Shown here: positions 63,121 through 64,000 of the stretch, in pieces
Layout of the letters: each line of letters opens with the position of its first letter
How positions within the stretch are numbered: position 1 is the stretch's first letter
Origin: Monarcha castaneiventris obscurior
Lineage: Eukaryota > Chordata > Aves > Passeriformes > Monarchidae
DNA: 64,000 bases
Direction: 5' to 3'
Assembly (NCBI GenBank): GCA_026261815.1
Contig: JAMPIT010000258.1
Location: forward strand, 16,448,501 to 16,512,500
The notes under the pieces: generated by a model
Databases searched by the model: none
What the model was told of the DNA's origin: nothing
The model's input: the letters and a program-made list of their open reading frames with translations, nothing else
Translations under genes and position numbers: made by a program

Positions 63121-64000
63121 CTGCATTAAAGAAAGAGACAGTAAGATCTCAGAAATGACATTTTAAGTTCACATTTCATTAATATTTTCAACAATTTTTT
63201 AAGCAGTTTTCCACTGCCATTTGCAATCTGAAATATTTTGAAACCTAAATGTTAAGGGTAAACTGTCAAACTGAGAGACAGAAAATCTGTGGTTTCAAAA
63301 CCAGCAGCTGTATAATAGCATAACCATGCATAAATACAGCAATCCCTCATCTTTCTGAAAGCAGATGAAAAACCCCACCCAGATAAGACACACAGTTAAT
63401 GACTGTGACTGCCACCTGAGATGGCACTGCCTCCCTTAGACACACAGGCTATAACAGAGCTGTATGGAAATCAATCACTGATTCCATGTTTTTGTATCTG
63501 TTCAAAATTGTAATGAAAATAGAAAAAAAAAAAAAAAAAGGCAACAGACACAACAGAGAATCTACCCCCAGCCAAGCCAGGAATGCAAAGGCAGAGAGGA
63601 GGTCATGGTCTGCCGTGTGGGTGGCATTCCTGGACTGGAGGGGGTGAGGGAGCCTCCTAAAAAGCCATAATTTCTTGTGAAAGGATCCTTTTAGCTTATT
63701 ATGAGTTTGAAATTCATATTCTTTTATGAAAAATAATTAAGACTGAAAGCTTCCAATGCCCTGATGTGGCTCAGCTGGATTGGAATGCTGACAATAAATG
63801 CTACAGAATAATTAGAAGAAAAAAAAAATTGAATTTGTAACAAATGAGGCATGTTGCTCTCAATAAACAACAGAAGCATTTTGTCTAACCATTAACACTG
63901 CCCAATGCAACAGTTTCCCAAGAAATCTTCTTAGAAGAAATATGCACACTTAATCCATATGTGCTGCATGTATCTTTAAGGAAGAGCCTGCCAACTTGTG
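63121..64000 (-). other. TGFBR3: TGFBR3 intron (3' part)
   Basis: Intronic sequence up to the window edge with an A-tract at 63523-63539. No further exon could be supported; the ligand-binding N-terminal exons lie beyond the window. Confidence 0.65.
63523..63539. repeat. Poly(A) tract
   Basis: Seventeen consecutive A on the plus strand. Confidence 0.9.

Noticed and set aside
63540..63660. GC-richer intronic patch, considered as another TGFBR3 exon
   Set aside because: No acceptor/donor pair encloses an open frame resembling betaglycan.

Overview
This window looks like the nuclear genome of a bird. Two CR1 LINE 3' ends are visible; one (49103-49374) ends in the ATTCTGTGATTCTATG-type tail typical of avian CR1. 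The flanking genes are CDC7 and TGFBR3, which are neighbours in amniotes (human 1p22; chicken chromosome 8 from memory). Genes are split into exons, so most long open frames here are accidental.

Layout. (1) 305-681, plus strand: last coding exon of CDC7 (S-phase kinase), followed by its 3' UTR with two AATAAA signals. (2) 1740-42853, minus strand: by joining splice sites and reading phases I infer an unrecognised gene of at least 13 coding exons (about 552 aa) lying between CDC7 and TGFBR3. It starts at a perfect-Kozak ATG inside a CpG-rich block near 42.5-43.1 kb and ends tail-to-tail with CDC7. All twelve proposed junctions keep frame. The best supported exons are at 1740-2042, 16221-16478, 20600-20790 and 23615-23715. 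I know of no protein-coding gene at this position in the human map. (3) 42854-46141: mostly intergenic, with two unexplained minus-strand open frames. (4) 46142-64000, minus strand: 3' end of TGFBR3 (betaglycan). Visible are the C-terminal ZP-domain exon, the ZP/juxtamembrane exon, a 36-bp exon, the transmembrane exon and the last coding exon with the conserved cytoplasmic tail, plus a long putative 3' UTR carrying a CR1 copy.

The rest is intronic or intergenic DNA with poly(A) tracts, microsatellites, a putative LTR fragment (20213-20560), a near-perfect 20-bp-stem hairpin (3480-3524) and GC-rich islands at 33.6-34.2 and 52.1 kb. CDC7 acts in replication origin firing and TGFBR3 in TGF-beta/inhibin reception; they are linked by position only. 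No CRISPR, tRNA, rRNA or bacterial-type element was seen. Exon calls rest on reading splice consensus and phase by eye; RNA evidence and protein searches were not available.
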